DNA of 35,514 bases from an uncultured Actinomycetes bacterium (GTDB taxonomy: Bacteria > Actinomycetota > Actinomycetes > Nanopelagicales > Nanopelagicaceae), in the NCBI GenBank assembly GCA_903844115.1, contig CAIMSI010000084.1, forward strand, positions 1 to 35,514. Reading direction: 5' to 3'. Shown piece by piece: positions 9,042-17,031 of this stretch (its first letter is position 1; each line of letters starts with the position of its first letter). A program made the position numbers and the translations under genes. The notes beneath the pieces were generated by a model that saw nothing but the letters and a program-made list of their open reading frames with translations, did not search any database and had not been told where the DNA came from.

Positions 9042-9109
9042 TTTCTCTCCTCGTATGAAACGTTTGCCTTAATGTAAACCAACAATCCTTGAAGAATTAC
9101 CCATACTTC

Positions 9110-10318
9110 CTAAGAGTTATCTGTGAACTGCATATTTCTGACTTGAGGAAATACCAGGGTAAGCCCAGTAAAAATCGCCGCCAAGATTGCCAATATTTCT
9201 AAGGTGTGAGTGAGCCCCAACCACGAAGCCATCGGAGCGGCAATTGCCAGGCCTAATGGTCGCAATGAAAGTGAACCCATTCCATCGAAGGCTGACACTC
9301 GTGAAAGAGAGTCGCGAGGAACTTCCTTTTGAAGAGCCGTGGTCCAAATTGCGCCCCATAAATCTAGAGTGACCCCCCAGAAGAAAGCACAAAGTGCAAT
9401 TACCCAAAGCTTCATTGGGCTTGCCATTGAGAAAATATAAATTGAGACTGAAAAAGTCATCAGCATCAGAAAACGCATTGGATATTTAGGTCTGATCCGC
9501 ATTCCAAGCAAAGACCCAACAATGTAACCGACCGCTTCTGCCGAAAGAACTATTGACCATGATTTTGCTCCGTTAAAACTTTTCAATGAGATCAATGGTC
9601 CTAAAACATTTTCTGCCGCTGCCCAGCACATCACTATTACGCCAAATGCAGCAACAATTACGACAATCCAACGGAATGAAAGAAATACTTTCCATCCATG
9701 TCGAAGATCATCAAACATTGATGATTCGGAATCTACGGAAACAGTTAAGTGGCGCATACTGAAAACTATTAGTCCGCAGATAAGAAAACTTGCGGCATCG
9801 ATAGTCAGAGCAATTGTGGAGCCGACGGTTGAAACGAGAATTCCACCAACGGCTGTACCTGAAATAATTGCGATATTGGCTGTAAATTGATTAGCGGAGT
9901 TTGCTTTCTGCAAATCAACTTCATCGACAAGGGCAGGCATCAGACCACCAAATGCCGGCCAAAAAACTCCCCACGCCAAACCAAAAATAATATTTACCGA
10001 CAAGAAAATTCCAATTGGAACATGTCCGGTACTAAAAAAATATGCCTGAACAAGAAAGGCGGTTCCACCAATAATGTCCATTAGTCCTAGGACCATTACG
10101 CGGCCATATTTGTCAGCAATCACTCCGCCGAGCGGTGACATACAAAGCATGGCAATTGTTTGGATACCCAATATCCAACCGAGCAGGGACGCACTTCCAC
10201 CACGCATATGAAGAATTCCAAATGCAAGGGCAATCGGGCCCATTCCATTTCCAAAATTTGAAATGAAGCGTGCTACTAGGAAGCGCCGGTAATGTGGACG
10301 CGCAAGAATTTCACGCAT
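9110..10318 (-). CDS. MFS transporter, probable exporter (EntS/MFS_3-like)
   Basis: A 402-residue integral membrane protein with about 12 hydrophobic spans. The start (FLVARFISNFGNGMGPIAL) and the loop GGVIADKYGRVMV between the second and third spans match major facilitator proteins of the multidrug/siderophore exporter type. No substrate can be assigned. The ATG immediately follows the TAA of the upstream small membrane protein gene (zero spacing), so the pair is translationally coupled. The HtrA gene follows after 68 bp and has its own strong ribosome-binding site, so it may belong to the same transcript or have its own promoter. Confidence 0.85.
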   Translation of the reverse strand: MREILARPHYRRFLVARFISNFGNGMGPIALAFGILHMRGGSASLLGWILGIQTIAMLCMSPLGGVIADKYGRVMVLGLMDIIGGTAFLVQAYFFSTGHVPIGIFLSVNIIFGLAWGVFWPAFGGLMPALVDEVDLQKANSANQFTANIAIISGTAVGGILVSTVGSTIALTIDAASFLICGLIVFSMRHLTVSVDSESSMFDDLRHGWKVFLSFRWIVVIVAAFGVIVMCWAAAENVLGPLISLKSFNGAKSWSIVLSAEAVGYIVGSLLGMRIRPKYPMRFLMLMTFSVSIYIFSMASPMKLWVIALCAFFWGVTLDLWGAIWTTALQKEVPRDSLSRVSAFDGMGSLSLRPLGLAIAAPMASWLGLTHTLEILAILAAIFTGLTLVFPQVRNMQFTDNS

Positions 10319-10702
10319 TTATTTTGACTTGCCCTCAATATCTTGAATAACTCGGTGAATTTCGGCGGCAATTTCCTTCAATTCGGCAAGTTCTTGTTGA
10401 GCAAAAGCACGTGCTTCTTTAGCTAACTCAAATTCGCCGAGGGATGCGGCATGTGTTTCGTTGATCTTTTGCTCAACTGATTTAGCCCCAACATTTTGTC
10501 CCACCATAATGATGGAAAGCAAAACTAGCTGAAGGAATGTTTGGGCAATCCACGCAACAATCACGAGAACACTGCCACTTTTAAGGGCAGAAGGAAGAGA
10601 GATCAGGGCGATAATCGCAAAAGCATAGGCACACCACATAGTGGCGACTCCAGCTGTTATTTTTGCTGCTAGCTTTTCATTGAATCCACTGATTTTGCTC
10701 AT
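10319..10702 (-). CDS. Small membrane protein, two spans plus C-terminal coiled coil (unassigned)
   Basis: A 127-residue protein with two hydrophobic segments (about 16-36 and 44-68) and a charged helical tail (about 80-125, rich in Glu, Ala and Lys) likely to form a coiled coil. The stretch VIVAWIAQTFLQLVLL resembles small uncharacterised membrane proteins sometimes annotated as DUF1003 or low-affinity iron permease relatives; I cannot confirm either. No enzyme motif is visible. Its stop codon abuts the start codon of the MFS gene, which argues for a shared job or shared control. The gene is divergent from the LCP gene across about 56 bp. Confidence 0.7.
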   Translation of the reverse strand: MSKISGFNEKLAAKITAGVATMWCAYAFAIIALISLPSALKSGSVLVIVAWIAQTFLQLVLLSIIMVGQNVGAKSVEQKINETHAASLGEFELAKEARAFAQQELAELKEIAAEIHRVIQDIEGKSK

Positions 10703-10758
10703 ACTCTAATCATACGCTCGTCAGAATTCTCCGCTTGATTGGCTATCATTGCGCCTTG

Positions 10759-11913
10759 ATGACTACTAGGCAGACAAAGAGCACGCGAAGCAAGAAGATC
10801 ATTGCCGCCCTCTCGGTTGGCGTTGTTTTTGCATCGGCACTTTTCGCGATTTTCACGAAAACGGCGGCAACTTCCATTCCGCGCTCACATGCCCTTTACG
10901 GAGTACCTGCATCAAAAAATGGGGATACAAACATTCTTTTGCTCGGCCTTGACTCTCGTCGCGACGCTAATGGAGCAAACCTTCCTCGCAAGCTTTTGGA
11001 TTATATGCATGTTGGATCTTCATCCTCCGTTGGTGGATACAACACAAACACAATGATTGTTATTCATATCCCTGCAAAGGGCCCGGCAACCGCTATTTCA
11101 ATTCCTCGCGATGACTATGTCAATGTTCCTGGTTTTGGAATGAAAAAGATTAAAGAAGCCTATGGTTACGCAAAATATGCCGAAGATTCTCGCCTTTACA
11201 AACTTGGTGTTAAAGAACCTATGCGCGAACAACAATCTCGCGAAAAGGGCCGCATAGCCACGATCCAAACAATTTCACAATTCTTACAAATTCCAATCGA
11301 TCACTTTGCCGAAGTAAACCTCGTTGGTTTTTACGATTTGGCAACAGCATTGGGTGGCATCCAAGTTTGCTTACGTCATGCTGTAAATGACAAACAATAT
11401 TCTGGTGCGGTATTCCCTGCCGGTTTGCAAACTATCACCGGTGTTCAAGCCCTTCAATTTGTTCGTCAACGTCACGGATTACCAAATGGCGATCTTGATC
11501 GCACTCATCGCCAACAAGCATTCATTACTGGAGTTATCACTAAATTCCGCACGCAAGGAATTTTTGGCAATCTCAGCAAACTACAAGGACTCCTTGATGT
11601 TGCAAAGAAAGATGTGGTCATCGATAGCGGTTGGGATGTTCTTGGATTCCTTCCTCAAGCAAAATCTCTGACCGGCGGAAAGATCATCTTCCACACTCTG
11701 CCTATCGAGGGCTACACCATGGAGAACAGTCAATCTGTAAATAAAGTTGATATCCCAACTGTTCGCAAATTCACGCAGGACTTGTTCTACCCAGCACCTG
11801 TCGTAAAAGGTAAAGCAACTGCAAGTCCATCACCGAAACCAAGTAAAACAAACTATGCCCACCAAGCAAATGGAAGTGGTGTCGACGGTTCTGGTATTCC
11901 TTGCGTTAATTAG
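10759..11913 (+). CDS. LytR-CpsA-Psr (LCP) family cell-wall glycopolymer ligase
   Basis: LCP enzymes attach polyprenyl-linked glycopolymers to peptidoglycan at the outer face of the membrane. From ATG 10759 the protein is 384 residues: a basic cytoplasmic end, one membrane span (about 13-30), and an extracellular LCP domain with NILLLGLDSRR, NTNTMIVI, SIPRDDYVNVPG and the Arg-rich LDRTHRQQAF motif, all family landmarks. The C-terminal 30 residues are Pro/Ser/Lys-rich. A TTG start at 10735 would add 8 residues; ATG is preferred because TATCAT lies 9 nt upstream, giving a nearly leaderless mRNA. Its stop overlaps the end of the convergent nagA by 4 bp. Confidence 0.9.
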   Translation: MTTRQTKSTRSKKIIAALSVGVVFASALFAIFTKTAATSIPRSHALYGVPASKNGDTNILLLGLDSRRDANGANLPRKLLDYMHVGSSSSVGGYNTNTMIVIHIPAKGPATAISIPRDDYVNVPGFGMKKIKEAYGYAKYAEDSRLYKLGVKEPMREQQSREKGRIATIQTISQFLQIPIDHFAEVNLVGFYDLATALGGIQVCLRHAVNDKQYSGAVFPAGLQTITGVQALQFVRQRHGLPNGDLDRTHRQQAFITGVITKFRTQGIFGNLSKLQGLLDVAKKDVVIDSGWDVLGFLPQAKSLTGGKIIFHTLPIEGYTMENSQSVNKVDIPTVRKFTQDLFYPAPVVKGKATASPSPKPSKTNYAHQANGSGVDGSGIPCVN

Positions 11914-13001
11914 TAACGATAGGTTTTAACTACTTTTCCATCTATTACTTCAACGAAATGCGCTAACTTTCCAATCGCAATTTCCCCAACAAATTCAATT
12001 CCCAAGGTTCGCGCAGGCAGCGTTGAAGCGCAAAAGGATGCATATTCTAAAGAAGATCCAAATTGGCTCATCAATCTTTCAAATGATGCCTTCATAGTAA
12101 GTGTGCTTCCGGCCAGCGAACCATTTGATGTTAAGCGAGCTACTCCATCTTTCACATTCACATCTAGTTTCCCAATAGTAAATCCACCATCTGCGCCACC
12201 TGCCGCAGACATTGCATCCGTTACCAGAATTACACGCCCAGGAGCAGTGCGAAGTAATAACTCTGTTGCTCCATCATCCACATGGTGACCATCATTAATA
12301 AGTTCGAGCGCCATCGAATCGTCAAGCAAAGTAGTTAAGGTGATATTTGGGTTCTTGTGGTCAATAGTAGGAAGCGCATTATAGAAATGTGTAACTAGCG
12401 AAGCGCCCGCTGATATCGCTTTTTCAGCAACGGCTGCATCCGCGTTTGTATGTCCAAGTGCAACAACAACTCCGTTTTCGACGAGAAAGTCAATCGCTTC
12501 AATTCCATGTGGCAATTCTGGCGCGAGTGTCATCATCGAAATTGCGCCATCGCCAACATCAAGTAGTTCTTTCAATTCGGATATAACTGGATCTCGCAAC
12601 AAAGCCGGATCATGGGCACCACATTTGTGAGGCGAAAGGTATGGGCCCTCGAGATGAATTCCGCCAATCTCACCACTCTGAACAAATGGAAGTAAGCGCG
12701 TGATCTGTTCTTTCAACGAATCCAAAGGTTCAGAGACCAAACTTGCGAGCATTGTCGTCGTGCCATTTTCGCGATGTATCTCAATAACTTTTTGAATATC
12801 TGCTGAGCTCTTTGCGCTGAAGTAATGGCCAGCTCCACCATGACAATGGATGTCTACAAAGCCAGGAATAAGAGTTCCTTCGACAACCAGATCTGCCGGG
12901 CCTTTCACATCCAAGGAAGTGATAATTCCATCGATAACTTCCAGTTTTACATTATTGCAAAGCTCACCATCGATAATCGCCGCCTTTGCGTGAATGATCA
13001 T
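11910..13001 (-). CDS. nagA: N-acetylglucosamine-6-phosphate deacetylase
   Basis: NagA removes acetate from N-acetylglucosamine (or galactosamine) 6-phosphate in the cytoplasm. The 363-residue sequence shows the amidohydrolase fold landmarks: DIHCHGG (His52 and His54), HLEGPYLSP (Glu118, metal), ALGHTNA (His184), THFYNA (His205) and the catalytic Asp262 in VTDAMSAAG. Length is normal. It is the last gene of a leftward operon; its ATG overlaps the stop of the ROK kinase gene (ATGA). This position, after a kinase and a glycosidase, supports catabolism of imported amino sugar rather than cell-wall recycling alone. GlcNAc versus GalNAc as sugar is not resolvable here. Confidence 0.93.
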   Translation of the reverse strand: MIIHAKAAIIDGELCNNVKLEVIDGIITSLDVKGPADLVVEGTLIPGFVDIHCHGGAGHYFSAKSSADIQKVIEIHRENGTTTMLASLVSEPLDSLKEQITRLLPFVQSGEIGGIHLEGPYLSPHKCGAHDPALLRDPVISELKELLDVGDGAISMMTLAPELPHGIEAIDFLVENGVVVALGHTNADAAVAEKAISAGASLVTHFYNALPTIDHKNPNITLTTLLDDSMALELINDGHHVDDGATELLLRTAPGRVILVTDAMSAAGGADGGFTIGKLDVNVKDGVARLTSNGSLAGSTLTMKASFERLMSQFGSSLEYASFCASTLPARTLGIEFVGEIAIGKLAHFVEVIDGKVVKTYRY

Positions 13002-13900
13002 TTATTTTGCCTTGCTGCAAAAATCCCGGCACCAATCATTCCGGCGTGATCGCCTAATGAAGCAATTGCAATCTTTGGTCGGCGTTGAAAAGTGAGTCTG
13101 GAATCCAAATACGTAGAAATAGGTTTGAGCAGATCTTCGCCAGCTTTTGAAACTCCGCCACCTAGAATAATAATTTCTGGCGCAAGAATATTTGTGTAAG
13201 CAGCTAAAGCAAATCCGATTGCATCAACAGCTTCTTTCCACACCTTCATTGCGATGGCATCACCGTTGTGCATGGCTTCTAAAACTTGGGAAACGCTTGT
13301 AAAGTTATTTGAACTCTCGCTGTTGTAACTCCGCAAAATTGATGGTCCAGTTGAAATACTTTCAAGACAACCCATCACTCCACATGCACACATATAGCCG
13401 CTGTTTACATCCAGGTGACCAATTTCCCCAGCATAAGGATCATCGTAAATTTCCCCATCGAGAATAATCGCCCCCGCGATACCAGTTCCGATTGGCATGA
13501 AAAAAGAGTTAGCAAATCCCCTGCCAGCGCCATACAGTGATTCAGCAATTCCTCCGGCGCGTACGTCGTGAGCAAATCCAACAGGCAACTTTGTTAAATC
13601 ATTTATTTTTTTTACAAATGGAACGTTTCGCCAACCAATATTCTCTGAATATTCGGCAACGCCAGTTTTTGTATTCACCACTCCGGGAACAACGACGCCT
13701 ATCGCTCTTGCTTCGGGAAATTCGTCATGCATTGATTTTGCAGCAAGTAATACTTGGTCAACGGCATGATCTGAGCCTTTTTCTCTTTCCGTCGCCCAAC
13801 GACGGGTCGCAATTATTTCGCAACCTTGAAGATACCCAGCCTTAATTTCTGTACCGCCAACATCAAGACCAATTACGAGATCTTGATTTGATGAAGTCAC
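12998..13900 (-). CDS. ROK family sugar kinase, probable N-acetylhexosamine kinase
   Basis: The 300-residue protein has the ATP-binding DVGGTEIK motif (13-20), the catalytic Asp112 in HDVRAGG, and the ROK zinc site GHLDV with CACGVMGCLE (His162, Cys171, Cys173, Cys178). ROK proteins with this layout and without a DNA-binding N-terminus are glucose, N-acetylglucosamine or N-acetylmannosamine kinases. Its place between a GH4 glycosidase and NagA, with ATGA overlaps on both sides, points to phosphorylation of the N-acetyl sugar released by the glycosidase. That substrate assignment is inference; glucokinase is the main alternative. Confidence 0.88.
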   Translation of the reverse strand: MTSSNQDLVIGLDVGGTEIKAGYLQGCEIIATRRWATEREKGSDHAVDQVLLAAKSMHDEFPEARAIGVVVPGVVNTKTGVAEYSENIGWRNVPFVKKINDLTKLPVGFAHDVRAGGIAESLYGAGRGFANSFFMPIGTGIAGAIILDGEIYDDPYAGEIGHLDVNSGYMCACGVMGCLESISTGPSILRSYNSESSNNFTSVSQVLEAMHNGDAIAMKVWKEAVDAIGFALAAYTNILAPEIIILGGGVSKAGEDLLKPISTYLDSRLTFQRRPKIAIASLGDHAGMIGAGIFAARQNK

Positions 13901-15231
13901 TCTGAAAACCCTCCAAGATGTTTCGGATCAAATGCAATTGCATCATCAAGTATGCCAGTTGCCTTCTGGTAGCTAGCAACTAACGGGTCAAGGTAGAGGG
14001 CCTGAAGAGCCATTTCTCGGCTTTGATCGCGTGCGGCAGTGACTGTGAGTTCCTGTTGCTGTGATCGCTGGGTCAAAACAGTTGCAATGGCTTTTGGTAG
14101 GGCTCCAACACGAAGCGGCGTCACACCATTAGCGCCAATCACGGCAGGAACTTCGACTACTGCTTCAGGCGGCAAGTTTGAGATAGCTCCATTGTTGGGA
14201 ACATTTACTGCAAGTTCGACATGGCTCTTACCGGTGATTAAAGCCTCGGCAATTGAAACAAGTCGCTCCGCTTCTTGGTTATCACGTTTGTGTACTGGGG
14301 TTGAGCCGTCGGCTTGAGCGCGAAGTTCTTCCCACAAGTCGCCTTTCTCGCCAATATAAAGTTCTGTCATATTTAATCCACCTTGCAAGCCCCAATGCAA
14401 TTCACCGGAGTCTTGTCGCGTTAGATAACTACCAAAGAATTCTGCAACATGTCGATCACCTGGTGCTGGATAAAGTCCGAATGTTTTAAACAGGTCTGCT
14501 GAGACAGGTGAGTGAACACCCTCCTCATAATTTATTGCCGCGTTTACATCGCCAGCTTTAGCGTTTACGGCGTCACGAAGTTTCGAGTATAAATTTGTTG
14601 ATCCTTGTTTAATATCTAGTAGCCAACAAAGGTGGTTTATGCCGGCAAAAATAGTTTCGACGCCAACGTCTTCAATTCCTAAGTCAGCAAGAATCTTTGA
14701 GCGTGTATGCATCGTTCCGTGGCAAAGACCTACGACGTTTACTCCAGTATATTTATGAATTCCACGAACATTGGCAGTCAATGGATTGCTGTAATTGATA
14801 TACCAAGCGTTCGGTGCAACATCTGCAATGTCCTCGGCAATCGAGACGAGTGCAGGAACATGTCGAAGTGCACGCAATACTCCGCCCGGTCCGACAGAGT
14901 CCCCAACGGTTTGGTGAATTCCATATTTACGAGGGATTTCTAAATCAGCTTTCCAACCAGCCGCTGCCCCAACGGCAATTGTTGTCGTAACAAAATCAGT
15001 TCCTTTAAGGGCCTCGCGCTGACTGGTATAGGCCTTAACAACCATTTTGGAGCCATGGAGGGTCGCAATTCGATTACCCACACGTGCCATAATTTCTGAG
15101 GACTCATTATTGATATCGTATAAATGGACCTCAAAGTCATCGGATAACTTTGATTGCGCCAAATCATGCATAAGGCCTGGGGTAAATACTGTGCTTCCAG
15201 CGCCTATGAGAGTGAAGACCTTCTTATTCAT
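13897..15231 (-). CDS. Glycoside hydrolase family 4 (NAD+ and metal dependent)
   Basis: GH4 enzymes cleave glycosides in the cytoplasm by an NAD+-assisted redox/elimination mechanism. From ATG 15231 the protein is 444 residues: NAD-binding GAGSTVF (10-16), INYSNPLT (145-152), the metal-ligand motif CHGT (170-173) and GINH (197-200). Known subgroups are distinguished by this four-residue motif; CHGx has been associated with alpha-glucuronidase-type members, CHSV with alpha-galactosidases and CN(I/V)P with 6-phospho-glycosidases. So a non-phosphorylated substrate imported by the neighbouring ABC system is likely. TTG at 15243 would add 4 residues but sits directly after the upstream stop. Its 3' end overlaps the ROK start by 4 nt. 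Confidence 0.88.
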   Translation of the reverse strand: MNKKVFTLIGAGSTVFTPGLMHDLAQSKLSDDFEVHLYDINNESSEIMARVGNRIATLHGSKMVVKAYTSQREALKGTDFVTTTIAVGAAAGWKADLEIPRKYGIHQTVGDSVGPGGVLRALRHVPALVSIAEDIADVAPNAWYINYSNPLTANVRGIHKYTGVNVVGLCHGTMHTRSKILADLGIEDVGVETIFAGINHLCWLLDIKQGSTNLYSKLRDAVNAKAGDVNAAINYEEGVHSPVSADLFKTFGLYPAPGDRHVAEFFGSYLTRQDSGELHWGLQGGLNMTELYIGEKGDLWEELRAQADGSTPVHKRDNQEAERLVSIAEALITGKSHVELAVNVPNNGAISNLPPEAVVEVPAVIGANGVTPLRVGALPKAIATVLTQRSQQQELTVTAARDQSREMALQALYLDPLVASYQKATGILDDAIAFDPKHLGGFSE

Positions 15232-15243
15232 CTTATATTCCAA

Positions 15244-16080
15244 TCACTTGACGCTACCGTTGATGAGACCACTGACAATAAACCTATTTGTAAGAAGTGC
15301 AATAACAGCAGGAACGCTTAACGCAATCACTCCCGCTGTACTAAGAAGTGAATAAGGAACTATGTGACGCCCCTGAATGGCGGCAACAATTACGGTTAGG
15401 GGTTGAGTGGATTGATCACTTGCCAGAACAAGAGGAAAGATGAATTGGGCCCACGCGAAGAGGAATGTAATAACCGCCGTCGAGGCAATCGCAGGCATAG
15501 TTAGCGGCAAAACGATAAGTCGGAATATTTGCATCCGAGATGCACCATCGACTGATCCAGCTTCCTCAATTGCCAGCGGAAGGCTTTGCATGTAGCTAAA
15601 GAGAATCCATGTTGCGAGAGGCAAAAATCCTGAGACATAACAGAGGATGATTCCAAGATATGTATTTACCAAGTGCACCATCGCCATAATTCGATACATC
15701 GGAATCAGCGTTGTATATGTTGGGAAAGCCATAGTCATAACAACGACGAACAAGAAGAACTTGCGGCCTTTAAATTCCATTCGAGCAAAGGCATAAGCTG
15801 CAAGTGAAGCCAAAACAACTGTAATGATGGTTGCCGAGATACATTCAATAAAAATATTGATTGTTGCTCGGCGGATCATACTTGGAAGCTCACCATCTCC
15901 AATGAGTAGCGCTTTGTAATTCGCCCATCCTGGAGTTGGGGGAAACAAATGTGCCGGTGTATCGGAAATTTGGGCATCGGTTTGGAAACTCGTATTAATA
16001 ACCCAATAAATCGGAACAAGAGACCAAGAAAGTATGACTCCAACGCCAAAACGTCTGAAACCCTTTTTATGCAGCTTCAT
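15244..16080 (-). CDS. Carbohydrate ABC transporter permease (MalG-like)
   Basis: A 278-residue membrane protein with six hydrophobic spans. The cytoplasmic coupling (EAA) motif EEAGSVDGASRMQIFRLIV is at about 193-211 and mediates contact with an ATPase. N-terminal features (SLVPIYWVINTSFQ) are typical of MalG-type permeases of the CUT1 family for oligosaccharides. Start and upstream stop share TGATG, so it is translationally coupled to the MalF-like gene. The GH4 gene follows. No ATPase gene lies in this operon. Confidence 0.92.
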   Translation of the reverse strand: MKLHKKGFRRFGVGVILSWSLVPIYWVINTSFQTDAQISDTPAHLFPPTPGWANYKALLIGDGELPSMIRRATINIFIECISATIITVVLASLAAYAFARMEFKGRKFFLFVVVMTMAFPTYTTLIPMYRIMAMVHLVNTYLGIILCYVSGFLPLATWILFSYMQSLPLAIEEAGSVDGASRMQIFRLIVLPLTMPAIASTAVITFLFAWAQFIFPLVLASDQSTQPLTVIVAAIQGRHIVPYSLLSTAGVIALSVPAVIALLTNRFIVSGLINGSVK

Positions 16081-16952
16081 CAGTATTCAACCTTCTTGTA
16101 GATAAATTTTGCGACTATTACCGAAATAAAGAGCGTGAAGAGTGTGATGAGAAGTGAAAGTGCGTATCCCTGCCCAAAATTTAGGTTTTGGAAGCTCACT
16201 GCATACGTTTCCATAGCAAGAGAATTTGCCGTGGACGCTGCGCCATTCAAGATATATGGCTGATCAAAAATATTAAGTGTGGCAATGATGGATTGGACAA
16301 CAGCAATAGCGATACCAGGGCGTATGAGTGGCAACGTTAAGTAACGGAATGATTTCCTGCCATTACTACCATCAATCGTCGCAGCCTCATATAAATCATC
16401 TGGAATATTTTGTAGGACTGCCAAAATAAGAATTGTTGATAGCGGGGTGATTTGCCAAACTTGGACTACTTCAATTGCAAGAATGGTCAGGAACTTATGT
16501 TGCCCAAGAAAGACTTGATAGTGGGTAATGAGATGCATTGATTTCAAAACACTATTTAGAACTCCGGTATTTGCATCCCAAATTCCGGTCCATAGAATTC
16601 CTTCCACTACTCCTGGGAGCGCCCAAGGAAGAATAAGCACTGCTATTAAAATAGAGCGGCCTACGAATCGGCGCTGCAAAATTACAGCAAAGTAAATTCC
16701 TAGGACCGTAGAAAGAGTGACGCCAATAATGATGTAAATGAATGTATTACCCAAGCTCGAAATAACATTGGCGTTATGCAAAATATCTCGAAAATTTTCA
16801 AGGCCTGAGAAATGTGTTGGGGGATTTAGCGGTTGAACTTTAAAAAATGCAGCGATGGTTGTGAAAGCTGCTGGTGTGAGAGCTAAAAGAACGATGAAGA
16901 TAATCAGAGGTGAAATTAGTGCGTATGGGAGAAAATCCGTTTTCTTTTTCAC
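16080..16952 (-). CDS. Carbohydrate ABC transporter permease (MalF-like)
   Basis: A 290-residue membrane protein of the CUT1 sugar importer class with about six spans and the EAA-type loop YEAATIDGSNGRKSFRYLTL at about 204-223. It starts at GTG 16952 behind a perfect GGAGG placed 7 nt upstream, a strong signal that would let translation restart after the stem-loop lying between it and the binding-protein gene. It pairs with the MalG-like permease through a TGATG overlap. Substrate is inferred from neighbours as an amino-sugar-containing oligosaccharide or glycoside. Confidence 0.92.
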   Translation of the reverse strand: MKKKTDFLPYALISPLIIFIVLLALTPAAFTTIAAFFKVQPLNPPTHFSGLENFRDILHNANVISSLGNTFIYIIIGVTLSTVLGIYFAVILQRRFVGRSILIAVLILPWALPGVVEGILWTGIWDANTGVLNSVLKSMHLITHYQVFLGQHKFLTILAIEVVQVWQITPLSTILILAVLQNIPDDLYEAATIDGSNGRKSFRYLTLPLIRPGIAIAVVQSIIATLNIFDQPYILNGAASTANSLAMETYAVSFQNLNFGQGYALSLLITLFTLFISVIVAKFIYKKVEY

Positions 16953-16980
16953 TTGATCACCTCCAATTGCTCAAGATTGG

Positions 16981-17012
16981 AAATAGCCACCAGATCTGCC
17001 TGGTGGCTATTT
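16981..17012 (-). terminator. 13-bp perfect stem-loop between binding-protein and permease genes
   Basis: AAATAGCCACCAG (16981-16993) and CTGGTGGCTATTT (17000-17012) are exact inverted repeats with a 6-nt loop. It starts 19 nt after the binding-protein stop and lies 28 nt before the permease GTG. The RNA 3' flank has no strong U run beyond the stem's own UUU. Family precedent (such as the malE-malF region) suggests partial termination or 3'-end protection that keeps binding-protein mRNA in excess; that role is inference. Confidence 0.75.
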
Positions 17013-17031
17013 GATTTCCTTCGGATGTTGA

